Of a DNA stretch of 45,261 nt, positions 25,690 to 34,609 are shown in pieces. Below the pieces are notes generated by a model that had not been told where the DNA came from, made no database searches, and saw only the letters and a list, made by a program, of their open reading frames with translations. Source of the DNA: an uncultured Lachnospiraceae bacterium (GTDB lineage: Bacteria; Bacillota; Clostridia; Lachnospirales; Lachnospiraceae); NCBI GenBank assembly GCA_910577275.1, contig CAJTMW010000030.1, positions 1-45,261 of the forward strand. The letters are read 5' to 3'. The position numbers were made by a program, and so were the translations under genes. Positions within the stretch are counted from its first letter, which is position 1. Every line of letters starts with the position of its first letter.

Positions 25690-26745
25690 CTACTCAAATA
25701 CGACACAAGTCATGGACTGGTTTACAAACTGGTTGTTGTGATGTTCTCCGTAACCGACCAGTCCGGCATGATTGCCAAGGGCGCTCATTTCCCGAAGGTA
25801 GTCGTTCATATAATTGTTTTCCGTAAACAAAAGGTATCTGAAAAGGCAGTTTACGGAAAATACCGCCGATGGCTTAGGGAAGTCCTGCTTGATTGTGCGG
25901 ATGGTATTTTTTACGGTTTCCTTGAAATCCCCCAGCTCCAGAAGGATGAGGACGTCGGAATCATTTACCTGCCGGAAGCAGGTCAGGGCATTCCCGTTTA
26001 CTTCCTTGATGGATATAATACAGGTGTCGTCCCCGTTGATTTTCCCGAAGGGATTTTTAAAGGTCTGGGTCAATATTTCCTTTTCCGTTACGTGAAGGAT
26101 ATCCTGATAAACCTGTTTGGCGGGCTTACCGTTAAGCTCCCCGATTATGTAATTGGCCTTGTCTGTCTTGGAGGCGATAAAGGAATAATTACCCATTTGG
26201 TGATAAATGTTTTCCTTATAGGTTTTTACTCTGCCGTTGTTGTTTTTTACGATTGCGTAGGCAACGGCGTCTTCATAGACCACGCCGTTGGCGGACACTT
26301 TGCCGGCGTCTCCGGTTCCGCCTACCAGAGAAATATTTTTCTGACGAAGTACGCTGTACAGGGTAGTCAGCACACAGGCGTCGTTTCCTGAACAAAAATC
26401 AATGCAGACGGTGTCCTTCTGGGAACCGTTCACCTTTTTTACATCTTCTTCCAGCCGGCTGATGTATTTTACCGGCATGACGGATACGTTTTCCAGTACG
26501 TTAGCCGCCGCGGTAACTCCGTCGGTAAAGGCGATGACGCCGACTCCTTTTTCCACTACCTTTGTATCATAGCTCATTCCGATGCATCCAATGCTGGGGA
26601 TTCCGGGATAGAGCCGTTCCAGTTCCCTTACATGGGATTCAAACTGTTCGCCGTTTGATAACAGCATAACAAATTGGGGACGGCTTAATCCGCGAACGGC
26701 TTCTGTTAAGTCCCCGCGCTGGCTCATTCCAAAAAACTGCTTCAA
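25690..26745 (-). CDS. FIST N/FIST C domain sensory protein
   Basis: A 351-residue protein matching FIST_N followed by FIST_C, domains proposed to bind small ligands and found beside chemotaxis proteins. Features include PGIPSIGCIGMSYD, VGVIAFTDGV, SLVGGTGDAGK and GNHAGLVGYGEH near the C-terminus. No signal peptide. The start is most likely a TTG at 26745, because AGGAGG lies nine bases upstream; the first ATG (26727) is too far from it. A near-consensus minus-strand promoter precedes it. It forms an operon with the soluble chemoreceptor-type gene downstream and probably supplies its sensory input. Confidence 0.87.
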   Translation of the reverse strand: MKQFFGMSQRGDLTEAVRGLSRPQFVMLLSNGEQFESHVRELERLYPGIPSIGCIGMSYDTKVVEKGVGVIAFTDGVTAAANVLENVSVMPVKYISRLEEDVKKVNGSQKDTVCIDFCSGNDACVLTTLYSVLRQKNISLVGGTGDAGKVSANGVVYEDAVAYAIVKNNNGRVKTYKENIYHQMGNYSFIASKTDKANYIIGELNGKPAKQVYQDILHVTEKEILTQTFKNPFGKINGDDTCIISIKEVNGNALTCFRQVNDSDVLILLELGDFKETVKNTIRTIKQDFPKPSAVFSVNCLFRYLLFTENNYMNDYLREMSALGNHAGLVGYGEHHNNQFVNQSMTCVVFE

Positions 26746-26789
26746 TAGATGGTTCCTCCTTTTCCCATGGTAAATATTAGTCAGGAAAT

Positions 26790-26818
26790 ATTATACTTGA
26801 GGCGGTATTAATGGTCAA
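26790..26818 (-). promoter_or_regulatory. Minus-strand promoter of the FIST/chemoreceptor operon
   Basis: Read on the minus strand, TTGACC (26818-26813) and TATAAT (26795-26790) are separated by exactly 17 bp, close to the vegetative consensus. It lies between the end of the AraC gene and the FIST gene, so the pair can be transcribed independently of the regulator. Confidence 0.8.
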
Positions 26819-26821
26819 TCT

Positions 26822-27679
26822 TTATTTCAGCAGTCCTCCGCCGTTATCGTTTCGCCACTGTCTCGGTGAAATTTTATATACGTTTTTGAAGGCTCTTGAA
26901 AAATGGAGCTGGTTCGGGTATCCAACGGCGTTTCCGATGTCCGCAACAGATAAGTCCGTCAGCTTCAAAAGCTCGGCGGCTTTGGTCATGCGGTAGGAGA
27001 TGAGAAATTCCTGGGGGGATTTTCCGGTGGTTTCGTGGAAGATTTTCCCGAAATAGCTCCGGTTCAGGCCGCAGGAAGCGGCAACGTCCTCCACGGAAAT
27101 ATTGTTCTGGAAATTTTGTTCAATGAAAGAAATCGCTTCCTTAATATAAAAATCCCGCAGACGGTTCCCCTGTCCCACCTGGGTGGAGGTGGCGGAGCGC
27201 ACAAATTTATCGATGAACAGATAGAGATGTCCGATTAAATGGAAAGGAGACTCCTCTTTGTGGTTGACAATATAGAGCATTTCGTCCTTCATCTCCGAAG
27301 CAATATCCTTGTAGCGGGCCTTGTAGACGGGCTGGTCCAGGTTAAGCCCCGCAAGCTCGATGGTTTCTTTTACCCGCAGCCCGTCGAACTCAAGCCACGC
27401 ATATTCCCAGGGAATTTCATTGTCTGCGATATAGGTGCAGATTTGATGGGGAAAAAGCATAAAGCCCTCCCCGCTTCTGACCTGATAGGAAATGGAGTCG
27501 CCCCTGGAATTCTGGGCAAGCAGCACGCCGGTGCCGGAAAGACAGTAGTGGAACAGATAGTGGTTCCGGGCGGCAGGGCCGAAGGAGTGGGAGGGGTCGC
27601 ATTGCTCCCAGCCAAACTGGTAGAGCCCCATATCAATAAAGTTTTCACTTGGAAAAACGGAGAAGATGACTTCACTCAT
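26822..27679 (-). CDS. AraC-family transcriptional regulator
   Basis: A 285-residue regulator with an N-terminal cupin-like ligand domain (WEQCDPSHSFGPAARNHYLFHY, GEGFMLFPHQICTYIAD) and a C-terminal double helix-turn-helix (NISVEDVAASCGLNRSYFGK, then LSVADIGNAVGYPNQLHFSR and FKNVYKISPRQWR). I place the start at 27679, with GTGAGG six bases upstream; an upstream in-frame ATG at 27718 would run through a likely operator. It is divergent from an alpha-galactoside-type ABC importer and GH36 gene and most likely activates them when an alpha-galactoside or related sugar is bound. Confidence 0.9.
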   Translation of the reverse strand: MSEVIFSVFPSENFIDMGLYQFGWEQCDPSHSFGPAARNHYLFHYCLSGTGVLLAQNSRGDSISYQVRSGEGFMLFPHQICTYIADNEIPWEYAWLEFDGLRVKETIELAGLNLDQPVYKARYKDIASEMKDEMLYIVNHKEESPFHLIGHLYLFIDKFVRSATSTQVGQGNRLRDFYIKEAISFIEQNFQNNISVEDVAASCGLNRSYFGKIFHETTGKSPQEFLISYRMTKAAELLKLTDLSVADIGNAVGYPNQLHFSRAFKNVYKISPRQWRNDNGGGLLK

Positions 27680-27710
27680 AATTATCCTCACTTCTGTCCG
27701 GGGATTGTGC

Positions 27711-27829
27711 ATAGGCATAAATGCTGCGGCACAGTTTTTTGCGCATATACGGTTTGCTTATCTCCTATTATATATCATAATGCTATCTCATTTCCACTAT
27801 AGAGGAAAAAAACAGCATATAGGCATAAA
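27711..27829. promoter_or_regulatory. Candidate AraC operators: paired 11-bp direct repeats
   Basis: ATAGGCATAAA occurs exactly at 27711-27721 and again at 27819-27829, same orientation, 108 bp start to start, in the divergent region between the AraC gene and the ABC importer. AraC-type activators bind direct repeats, and the distance would also permit looping. The proximal copy lies about 20-30 bp upstream of the importer's -35 region; the distal one is just upstream of the regulator's own start. Confidence 0.55.
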
Positions 27830-27850
27830 ACGTGCAAAACCATGCTATTT

Positions 27851-27876
27851 TTGACGGCAAAAAGGAATGTTATAAT
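27851..27876 (+). promoter_or_regulatory. Promoter of the ABC importer operon, sub-optimal spacing
   Basis: TTGACG (27851-27856) and a perfect TATAAT (27871-27876) are only 14 bp apart. Such short spacing is poor for unaided polymerase and fits a promoter that needs an activator, here presumably the divergent AraC protein. Confidence 0.55.
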
Positions 27877-27938
27877 GTAAAAAGGAAATTCCGGCAGGGT
27901 TTGCACGGCCGGATAAATAAAAAAAAGGAGAAAATGCT

Positions 27939-29210
27939 ATGAAAGGAAAAAGGATGAAAGGGCTGGGACTGGCAGTATGCTGTGCGGCAATGGCGCTTAC
28001 CGTTTCAGGATGTGGCTCGTCCGCCGACGGAAAGGTTGAAATTGAAATTGTTCAGTACAAACCGGAAGCGGCGAACTATTTTAAGACGGTGGAAGATGCG
28101 TTTAACGAAACGCACGATGATATTCATCTGACCATCAGCTCTCCCAACGATGCAACAACCATTTTAAAAACAAGGTTTATCCGGGAGGATTACCCGGATA
28201 TCATAGGAATCGGCGGCGATATCAACTATTCCTATTTTGTGGACGCGGATATTCTTTCCGATATTTCCGGGTATGAGGGGATGAAGAATATCAACCAGGG
28301 CTATCTGGATATCGCGGAGGCGCTGGAGCTTATTCCCACCGACGGAACCTATATTGTGCCTTACGTGGCCAATGCGGCCGGGGTTCTCTACAACAGAGAT
28401 ATGTTTGCGGAACACGGCTGGGAGATTCCCGAAACCTGGGATGAAATGAAGCAGTTATGTGAAAATATCAAAGCGGAGGGGATTCTGCCCTTTTATTTTG
28501 GATTTAAGGACACCTGGACCTGTCTGGCGCCGTGGAACGCCATGGCGGTGGAGCTTTCTCCTGCTGATACCACAAAGCAGGTAAACAGGGGAGAGGCAAC
28601 CTTTACCGCGCAGTACAGGGAGCTTGCGGAGAAGTATATGGAGCTCTTGCCTTACGGGCCGGACGACCCGTTTGCCTACGGCTATAATGACGCATGTACC
28701 GCTTTTGCGAGAGGGGAGTCGGCAATGTATCCAATCGGAAGCTATGCCACGCCGCAGATTTTATCTGTAAATCCTGATTTGAACATCGATTCCTTTGTAA
28801 TGCCGGCAAGCGATACGGCGGACGGGAGAACCTTAAACTCGGGTATCGACCTTGGCTTTTGCGTGATGGCGGACTGTCCCAACAAGGAAGAAGCCTATGA
28901 GGTTCTGGATTTCCTCTTTGCTGACGAAAATCTCCAGAAATACATAGACGACCAGAATGCGGTTCCATGCAAAAACGGGGATTTCAAGCTTGCTTCCATG
29001 CTGGACGGAATGCTTCCTTTCATCGAAGCCGGAAACATGACGGATTATCAGGACCACTATTATCCTTCGGAAATGTCGGTGGATGCGCTGCTTCAGACCT
29101 ATCTGATTGAAAAGGATATTGACAGCTTCCTTAACACCTTCGATACCAACTGGCAGCGGTATAACAGGGACATTATCCGCATGGTTCAGGACTACGAGAA
29201 GACACATTAA
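27939..29210 (+). CDS. Sugar ABC transporter substrate-binding lipoprotein
   Basis: A 423-residue solute-binding protein of the sugar-type cluster B family (SBP_bac_1). The N-terminus KGKRMKGLGLAVCCAAMAL is followed by the lipobox LTVSGCGSS, so the mature protein is lipid-anchored at the cysteine. IEIVQYKPEAANYFKTVEDAF and YNRDMFAEHGWEIPETWDEM are characteristic. Start ATG has AAAGGAG upstream. It is first in an operon with two permeases and a GH36 alpha-galactosidase, so the ligand is probably an alpha-galactoside such as raffinose, melibiose or stachyose. No ATPase gene is present; a shared MsiK-type ATPase elsewhere is expected. Confidence 0.92.
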   Translation: MKGKRMKGLGLAVCCAAMALTVSGCGSSADGKVEIEIVQYKPEAANYFKTVEDAFNETHDDIHLTISSPNDATTILKTRFIREDYPDIIGIGGDINYSYFVDADILSDISGYEGMKNINQGYLDIAEALELIPTDGTYIVPYVANAAGVLYNRDMFAEHGWEIPETWDEMKQLCENIKAEGILPFYFGFKDTWTCLAPWNAMAVELSPADTTKQVNRGEATFTAQYRELAEKYMELLPYGPDDPFAYGYNDACTAFARGESAMYPIGSYATPQILSVNPDLNIDSFVMPASDTADGRTLNSGIDLGFCVMADCPNKEEAYEVLDFLFADENLQKYIDDQNAVPCKNGDFKLASMLDGMLPFIEAGNMTDYQDHYYPSEMSVDALLQTYLIEKDIDSFLNTFDTNWQRYNRDIIRMVQDYEKTH

Positions 29211-29249
29211 TAAAACGGCAATGGACTATAATAGAAAGGGTAAAAAGCC

Positions 29250-30122
29250 ATGAAACATGAAAATGATAGAAAAAGAACGTTTTTACTGATTACAATTCCG
29301 ATTCTGGCTCTGTTTATCTGCTTTAACACCATTCCTCTTATTCGGGGCGCAATGTACAGCTTCACGAATTCCAGGGGATTCGGAAGTCATGACTTTGTCG
29401 GATTTCGGAACTATATGGATTTGTTCACGGATGCGCGTGTGGGGAAATCCTATCTGTTTACCATCAAGCTGGCGCTTGTGACGACCGTTGTGGTCAACGT
29501 CTTAAGCCTGATACTGGCGCTTGGTCTTAACAGCAAGATTCGCGCAAAAGGATTTTTCAGAGGCGCTTATTTCCTTCCCAATATCCTTGGCTCTCTGGTT
29601 GTAGGTTACATATTCAATTATTTCTTCACCTACATTCTTCCGGCGCTGGCCGATATGATTGGAATCGAGTCGCTGCGCACCAGTATTTTATCCAGTCCCA
29701 GCAAGGCATGGATTGGCGTTATGATTGTCTGCGCATGGCAGGCGATTGCCATGAACACGATTATTTATATCTCGGGTCTTCAGACGGTTCCCGAGGATGT
29801 ATACGAGGCAGGCGGCCTTGACGGCGCGACAGGATGGAAGCAGTTCCGCCACCTCACGTTCCCGTTGATTATTCCGTTCTTCTCCATCAATATGGTGCTG
29901 AGCGTGAAGAATTTCCTGATGGTATTCGACCAGATTATGGCGTTGACAAAGGGCGGCCCGTCCCAGAGCACGGAGTCCATTTCCTACCTGATTTACAATA
30001 ACGGTATGGCGGGCGGACAGTTCGGATTCCAGAGCGCCAACGCAGTTGTATTCTTCATTGTAATTGTAGCTATTTCTGTGGCACAGATGAAATTTTCCAG
30101 TTCAAAGGAGGAGCAGTTATGA
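29250..30122 (+). CDS. Sugar ABC transporter permease, MalF-type
   Basis: A 290-residue inner-membrane permease with about six membrane segments, starting with FLLITIPILALFICFNTIPL. The cytoplasmic EAA loop that docks the ATPase is EAGGLDGATGWKQFRHLTFP. It forms the translocation channel with the next gene's product, which it overlaps by 4 bp (ATGA). It follows the binding-protein gene by 39 bp, with AGAAAGGG as ribosome binding site. Confidence 0.92.
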   Translation: MKHENDRKRTFLLITIPILALFICFNTIPLIRGAMYSFTNSRGFGSHDFVGFRNYMDLFTDARVGKSYLFTIKLALVTTVVVNVLSLILALGLNSKIRAKGFFRGAYFLPNILGSLVVGYIFNYFFTYILPALADMIGIESLRTSILSSPSKAWIGVMIVCAWQAIAMNTIIYISGLQTVPEDVYEAGGLDGATGWKQFRHLTFPLIIPFFSINMVLSVKNFLMVFDQIMALTKGGPSQSTESISYLIYNNGMAGGQFGFQSANAVVFFIVIVAISVAQMKFSSSKEEQL

Positions 30123-30964
30123 AAAACACATCTTCACCAAGTAAATCAAATATGCCTGTGCTGATTCTGCTGATTCTTGGTCTTTCAACAATTGCGTTTC
30201 CGCTTTATCTGACCATTGTAATTGCGTTCAAACAGCCTTCGGAAATGACCAACAGCATCAGCGGTATCTTATCGCTCCCTAAGACATGGAGCCTTAACAA
30301 TTTCAGGGAAGCCATGGAAGTGACGGACTTCTGGAATTCACTGAAAAACAGTTTGCTGATTTCCGTATTGACGGTGGGGCTTTCCATCCTTCTGCACTCC
30401 CTGATGGGCTATGCCCTGGGAAGGAACAAGGCAAGCAGCAAATTTTATAACTTTGTGTATCTTTTCATTGTAAGCGGTATGTTCGTGCCCTTCGCCATTT
30501 TGATGATGCCTCTGGCAAAGCAGACGGCGGAGATGGGGCTGGCAAACTGGTTCGGCGTTATATTGCTGTACGTGGTGTTCTATATGCCCATGAATATCAT
30601 GCTGTACTCCGGCTATCTTGTGAATATTCCCATGGCTTTGGAGGAAGCGGCGCGAGTGGATGGGGCCAACACCTGGAGAACCTACTGGAGCATTATTTTC
30701 CCGATTATGAAGCCCATGCATGCGACGGTTGCGGTAATTACGGCGCTGGCTGTGTGGAACGATGTAATGACTCCTCTGGTCATTATGGCTGGCTCCTCCC
30801 AGAACACCCTGCCTCTGGCACAGCTTAATTTCCAGTCGCAGTTTGGAACCAATTACAATCTGGCCTTTGCTTCGTACCTGTTGTCCTTGATTCCTATTCT
30901 GATTTTTTATATAATATGTCAGAAGCAGATTCTGAACGGAGTCGTAAACGGCGCTGTGAAGTAA
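30119..30964 (+). CDS. Sugar ABC transporter permease, MalG-type
   Basis: A 281-residue second permease with six predicted membrane segments. The EAA loop is EEAARVDGANTWRTYWSIIFP, and the C-terminal end QILNGVVNGAVK is typical of the family. Its start overlaps the MalF-type gene by four bases and AGGAGGAGC precedes the ATG, so both subunits are made in equal amounts. The alpha-galactosidase gene follows after 86 bp. Confidence 0.92.
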   Translation: MKNTSSPSKSNMPVLILLILGLSTIAFPLYLTIVIAFKQPSEMTNSISGILSLPKTWSLNNFREAMEVTDFWNSLKNSLLISVLTVGLSILLHSLMGYALGRNKASSKFYNFVYLFIVSGMFVPFAILMMPLAKQTAEMGLANWFGVILLYVVFYMPMNIMLYSGYLVNIPMALEEAARVDGANTWRTYWSIIFPIMKPMHATVAVITALAVWNDVMTPLVIMAGSSQNTLPLAQLNFQSQFGTNYNLAFASYLLSLIPILIFYIICQKQILNGVVNGAVK

Positions 30965-31050
30965 GAGCCGCCGGTTTTGCAGGCTGAGTATCTGCGGTGC
31001 GGAAGGCAAAAGATATTCAATAACAAAACGAAAACGGAAGGGAAAACATC

Positions 31051-33228
31051 ATGGCAGTTTTTTATCAGCAGAGTAACCGTATTTTTACCTTGCAGACGAA
31101 TCATTCCACCTATCAGATGAAGGTGGATGACATGGGTTTTCTTTTACATCTTTATTACGGAAGTAAAGTGTCCGGCGATATGGATTATCTCTTAACCTAC
31201 TACGACAGGGGGTTCTCCGGGAACCCCTCTGACGCGGCGGGGGACAGAACCTATTCCATGGACGTGCTGCCTCAGGAGTATCCTGTGCTTGGAACAGGGG
31301 ATTACCGGAGCAGCGCGCTCATTATCCGGAGCGCGGACGGCTCGGAATGCTGCGATTTGCGGTATGTGAGCCATGAAATAAAAAAGGGGAAATACGGATT
31401 AAAAGGACTTCCGGCGGTTTATGCCGGGGAAAACGAAGCCGATACGCTGGAAATTCTCATGAAAGACAGTGTGAGCGGGCTTTTGGTTAAGCTCCTGTAC
31501 GGAGTGCTGGAGGCGGAGGATATTATCACGAGAAGCGCCGAGATTGTCAATCAGGGCGGCGGAGAAGTGATTGTGGAAAAGGCGGCTTCCGCCTGCCTGG
31601 ACTTCATTACGGGAAACTATGATATGATAAGCTTTTGCGGCAGGCACACCATGGAGCGCATCCCCCAGCGGGAGGCGGTTGCCCACGGAAACCATGTTAT
31701 CGGGAGCCGTCGGGGCACCTCCAGCCATCAGTACAATCCGGCGGTAATACTTGCAGAGACGGACACCACGGAGGACGCCGGGAAGTGCTATGGCATGGTC
31801 TTTGTCTACAGCGGAAATTTTATGTGCGAAGCGGAGAAGGACCAGTTTGACCAGACAAGGGTGGTGATGGGACTGCAGAGCGATTTATTCCATTACCCTC
31901 TTGCTAAGGGGGAGAGCTTTCTGGTGCCTGAGACGATTCTCTGCTTTTCAAATCAGGGCTTTGGAGAACTGTCCAGAAAATATCACCGCTGTATCAGAGA
32001 GCACATCTGCCGCGGAAGATACATGCAGGAGAAGCGTCCTGTGCTGATTAACAGCTGGGAGGCGGCTTACTTTGATTTTAACGGAGAGACGATTGCCGGC
32101 CTTGCGAAGGAGGCAGCGGAGCTTGGCATCGATATGGTGGTCATGGACGACGGCTGGTTCGGAAAGCGGGAGGACGACAACAGCGGCCTTGGGGACTGGC
32201 AGGTCAATGAAAAAAAGCTTGGCTGCACGCTAAAGGAATTGACTGAAAGAGTCAGAAAAACCGGTCTGTCCTTCGGTATCTGGATGGAGCCCGAAATGGT
32301 TTCAAAAGACAGTAACCTTTTCAGGGAGCACCCGGACTGGGCGCTTCAAAACCCCGGCAGAAAGCCGGTGATGGGAAGGAACCAGCTTGTCCTTGATTTC
32401 TCAAGGCAGGAAGTGAGAGACCATGTTTTCGACCAAATCTGCAGAGTGCTGGACGAGGGAAATATCAGATACGTCAAGTGGGACATGAACCGGAGCCTGT
32501 CTGATTTTTATTCCGTAAACGGCGGCTCGGGAAAGGTTGCCTATGACTACGTTCTCGGCGTCTATGATTTTATGGAAAAGCTGCTGCAGAAGTATCCTGA
32601 TATTCTGATTGAAGGGTGCAGCGGAGGCGGCGGAAGGTTTGACGCGGGAATGCTTTACTACACGCCCCAAATCTGGTGCAGCGACAACACGGACGCGCTG
32701 GACAGGCTGCAGATACAGTACGGAACCTCTTTCTTTTATCCCATATCCACAGTAGGCTCCCATGTGTCGGCGGTGCCGAATCATCAGACGGGACGGAATA
32801 TCAGCCTCAATACGCGGGCGGTAGTGGCCATGGCGGGAACCTTTGGCTATGAGCTTGACCCGGCAAAGCTGAAAGGGGAAGAAAAAGAAGAGATAAAAGA
32901 GCAGGTAAAGCGTTACAGGAAGTATGCCGGCCTTATCAACGAGGGAGATTACTACCGGCTGACCGACCCGCTTAAAGGTCTCTGCGCGGCCTGGATGTTT
33001 ATGGACGGGAAAAAGGAGAAAATCCTGCTGAATGTGGTCATGCTTGAAAGCCACGGGAACATGCCGGTGAGCTACGTTAGACTGAAGGGTCTTGAGGCGG
33101 ACGCCGTCTATGAGGACGCGGACAGCAAAAAGCGTTACTTCGGCTCTGCGCTGATGGAAGCCGGGCTTCCCATGCCGGTGGAGTTGAAGGAATATCCGGC
33201 TTACCAGATAGAACTTAATAAAATATAA
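31051..33228 (+). CDS. Alpha-galactosidase, GH36
   Basis: A 725-residue cytosolic enzyme that removes alpha-1,6-linked galactose from raffinose-family sugars and related glycans. Domain order is an N-terminal beta-sandwich, a catalytic barrel and a C-terminal beta domain. The barrel carries VVMDDGWFGKREDDNSGLGDW, the nucleophile in YVKWDMNRS (Asp478), EGCSGGGGRFDAGML and the acid/base in CSDNTDALDR (Asp545); these match GH36 group I. No signal peptide, so hydrolysis follows uptake by the transporter encoded upstream. AAGGGAA precedes the ATG. A strong terminator follows nine bases after the stop. Confidence 0.95.
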   Translation: MAVFYQQSNRIFTLQTNHSTYQMKVDDMGFLLHLYYGSKVSGDMDYLLTYYDRGFSGNPSDAAGDRTYSMDVLPQEYPVLGTGDYRSSALIIRSADGSECCDLRYVSHEIKKGKYGLKGLPAVYAGENEADTLEILMKDSVSGLLVKLLYGVLEAEDIITRSAEIVNQGGGEVIVEKAASACLDFITGNYDMISFCGRHTMERIPQREAVAHGNHVIGSRRGTSSHQYNPAVILAETDTTEDAGKCYGMVFVYSGNFMCEAEKDQFDQTRVVMGLQSDLFHYPLAKGESFLVPETILCFSNQGFGELSRKYHRCIREHICRGRYMQEKRPVLINSWEAAYFDFNGETIAGLAKEAAELGIDMVVMDDGWFGKREDDNSGLGDWQVNEKKLGCTLKELTERVRKTGLSFGIWMEPEMVSKDSNLFREHPDWALQNPGRKPVMGRNQLVLDFSRQEVRDHVFDQICRVLDEGNIRYVKWDMNRSLSDFYSVNGGSGKVAYDYVLGVYDFMEKLLQKYPDILIEGCSGGGGRFDAGMLYYTPQIWCSDNTDALDRLQIQYGTSFFYPISTVGSHVSAVPNHQTGRNISLNTRAVVAMAGTFGYELDPAKLKGEEKEEIKEQVKRYRKYAGLINEGDYYRLTDPLKGLCAAWMFMDGKKEKILLNVVMLESHGNMPVSYVRLKGLEADAVYEDADSKKRYFGSALMEAGLPMPVELKEYPAYQIELNKI

Positions 33229-33232
33229 AAAG

Positions 33233-33277
33233 GCTGCCGCGCTTTGCAAGTCAGAACCGCAAAGTGTGGCAGCTTTT
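33233..33277. terminator. Bidirectional rho-independent terminator
   Basis: A 15-bp stem pairs 33233-33247 (beginning GCTGCC, ending CTTTGC) with 33259-33273 (beginning GCAAAG, ending GGCAGC), including two G-U pairs, and is followed by TTTT; on the other strand the stem is followed by CCTTTTTA-type sequence. It separates the plus-strand alpha-galactosidase from the convergent acyltransferase gene. Confidence 0.88.
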
Positions 33278-33278
33278 G

Positions 33279-33998
33279 TCATCCGTCACAGCAAATCTCA
33301 TGAATTTTTTCCACAATTTTACTTCTGGTCAAATCCGCAATTTCCCTTGTGTTCATTTCCTTGTAATCCTCGTAGGGAATCGGCGCAAGGAAATGCACCT
33401 GGGTTTTTACAGGTTTTATGGAATTCAGCTCAAAGGGCTTATAGGAATCAATCAAAACCACAGGGACGATAGGGCTCTGGGACTTGATGGAGCATTTGAA
33501 AGCTCCGGGAAGAAATTCCTTTACCTCATTTCTGTTGCGGTAATAACCGCCTTCCGGGAAAACAATGTACCGCCGTCCCTCTTTCACCTGCGCAATCACG
33601 TCCAGAATCGTCTTGAGCTGGGTTTTCATGCTGGTCTTATCCAGCCGGCTTCCCTTAATCAGGGAAATGAACTGGGTGGTGACGATTTGATGGGAGCGTT
33701 TGTCGTCTATCATAATTGTACAGGGATTTTGGTGGGCGGATATAATGCCGAGAGCGTCATATTTTCCCTGATGGTTGGCGTACATGACATATCCCCCTGA
33801 TTCGGGAAGGTTTTCCGTGCCGTAGGCATCCGTATGTATAAATCCGTTTCTCTGGAGAATGGAAATCGCCTTTCTGGCAACCCCGTAACGTTCTTCTTCC
33901 GTGTATCTCTCGTCGTGCCGCAGGATATACAGTACCTTACACAGATAGTACAGGATAAAGGGCAGGGAGACGATGATGACATAGTACATTCTTAACAC
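33279..33998 (-). CDS. plsC: 1-acyl-sn-glycerol-3-phosphate acyltransferase (PlsC family)
   Basis: A 239-residue membrane-associated acyltransferase of phospholipid synthesis. It opens with a hydrophobic anchor (VIIVSLPFILYYLCKVLYIL). The catalytic HX4D motif is NHQGKYD (His76, Asp81), and the second block is FPEGGYYRNRNE, a variation on the usual FPEGTRS. The family transfers an acyl group to lysophosphatidic acid; related enzymes act on other lysolipids. The gene stands alone on the minus strand, ending at the shared terminator. The Gly-Tyr after FPEG makes a specialised substrate conceivable. Confidence 0.85.
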   Translation of the reverse strand: MLRMYYVIIVSLPFILYYLCKVLYILRHDERYTEEERYGVARKAISILQRNGFIHTDAYGTENLPESGGYVMYANHQGKYDALGIISAHQNPCTIMIDDKRSHQIVTTQFISLIKGSRLDKTSMKTQLKTILDVIAQVKEGRRYIVFPEGGYYRNRNEVKEFLPGAFKCSIKSQSPIVPVVLIDSYKPFELNSIKPVKTQVHFLAPIPYEDYKEMNTREIADLTRSKIVEKIHEICCDG

Positions 33999-34101
33999 AA
34001 TTTTAACCTCGCAATTACAAAATCAGAAAGAATACTTTCCGCATATAAAAATCATATCATATCATACAGATTTTTGCAATTTTGATTTCCGCGGGAAAGT
34101 G

Positions 34102-34152
34102 GTTGACAATTGTAACGCGACAGGATATTCTAATAGTGTTACATATGTCAAC
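34102..34152 (+). promoter_or_regulatory. Promoter with paired BlaI-type operators
   Basis: TTGACA (34103-34108) and TATTCT (34126-34131) are 17 bp apart. Two 15-bp dyads, GTTGACAATTGTAAC (34102-34116) and GTTACATATGTCAAC (34138-34152), are nearly each other's mirror image and differ only around the centre. They resemble TTACAnnTGTAA operators of BlaI/MecI repressors. One covers the -35 box and the other the start of transcription, 36 bp centre to centre, so repressor binding should block the promoter of the two genes that follow. Confidence 0.8.
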
Positions 34153-34223
34153 CTACATGCGCAGGAGCCGGGCGGCTGTGAAGCAGTCATTTGACGTCTG
34201 CCGGGCGGAAATGGGGGGGGAAT

Positions 34224-34595
34224 ATGAAGGAAAATGTTACATTGAATAATTCAGAGTGGTGTATCATGGAGGAATTGTGGCGGGAGCAGCCCAAAACGCT
34301 GATGCAGCTGGTACATAAAATGAAGGAAAAGCAGGGGTGGAGCAAGAGTACCACAAGCACTGTGCTGCGCCGTATGCAGGAAAAGGGCTGTATCCGGTAC
34401 GAGGAAGGGGAGAAGGCCAGGAATTATTTTACGGATTTAAGCAGGGAGGCCGTGGTTTTGAAGGAGACGAGGGCATTTTTGAACCGCGCCTGCGGGGGAA
34501 GCCTTGGAATGCTGGTAAGTACCTTTGTGGAGGGCAACCAGCTTACGGAGGAGGAAATAGAGGAATTAAGGGAAATTTTACATAGAAATGCGTGA
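34224..34595 (+). CDS. BlaI/MecI/CopY-family repressor
   Basis: A 123-residue winged-helix repressor: EWCIMEELWREQPKTLMQL, then WSKSTTSTVLRRMQEKG as recognition helix, KARNYF in the wing and a C-terminal dimerisation helix ending LTEEEIEELREIL. In the Bla/Mec systems such a repressor is cleaved after the BlaR1 sensor protease is activated. The ATG at 34224 follows a run of nine G; a TTG at 34191 is not convincing. It is preceded by a promoter with two matching operators and followed by a BlaR1-like gene, so it very probably represses its own operon. Confidence 0.9.
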   Translation: MKENVTLNNSEWCIMEELWREQPKTLMQLVHKMKEKQGWSKSTTSTVLRRMQEKGCIRYEEGEKARNYFTDLSREAVVLKETRAFLNRACGGSLGMLVSTFVEGNQLTEEEIEELREILHRNA

Positions 34596-34609
34596 AGCGG
34601 AGGTACCAT

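Noticed and set aside
32401..33282. Minus-strand open frame of 293 codons
   Set aside because: Shadow of the GH36 alpha-galactosidase, running through its terminator.
34102..34152. Dyads considered as LexA boxes
   Set aside because: The half-sites (TTGACA/TTACA with two-base centre) match BlaI-type operators beside a BlaI-type gene, not the GAAC-N4-GTTC form.
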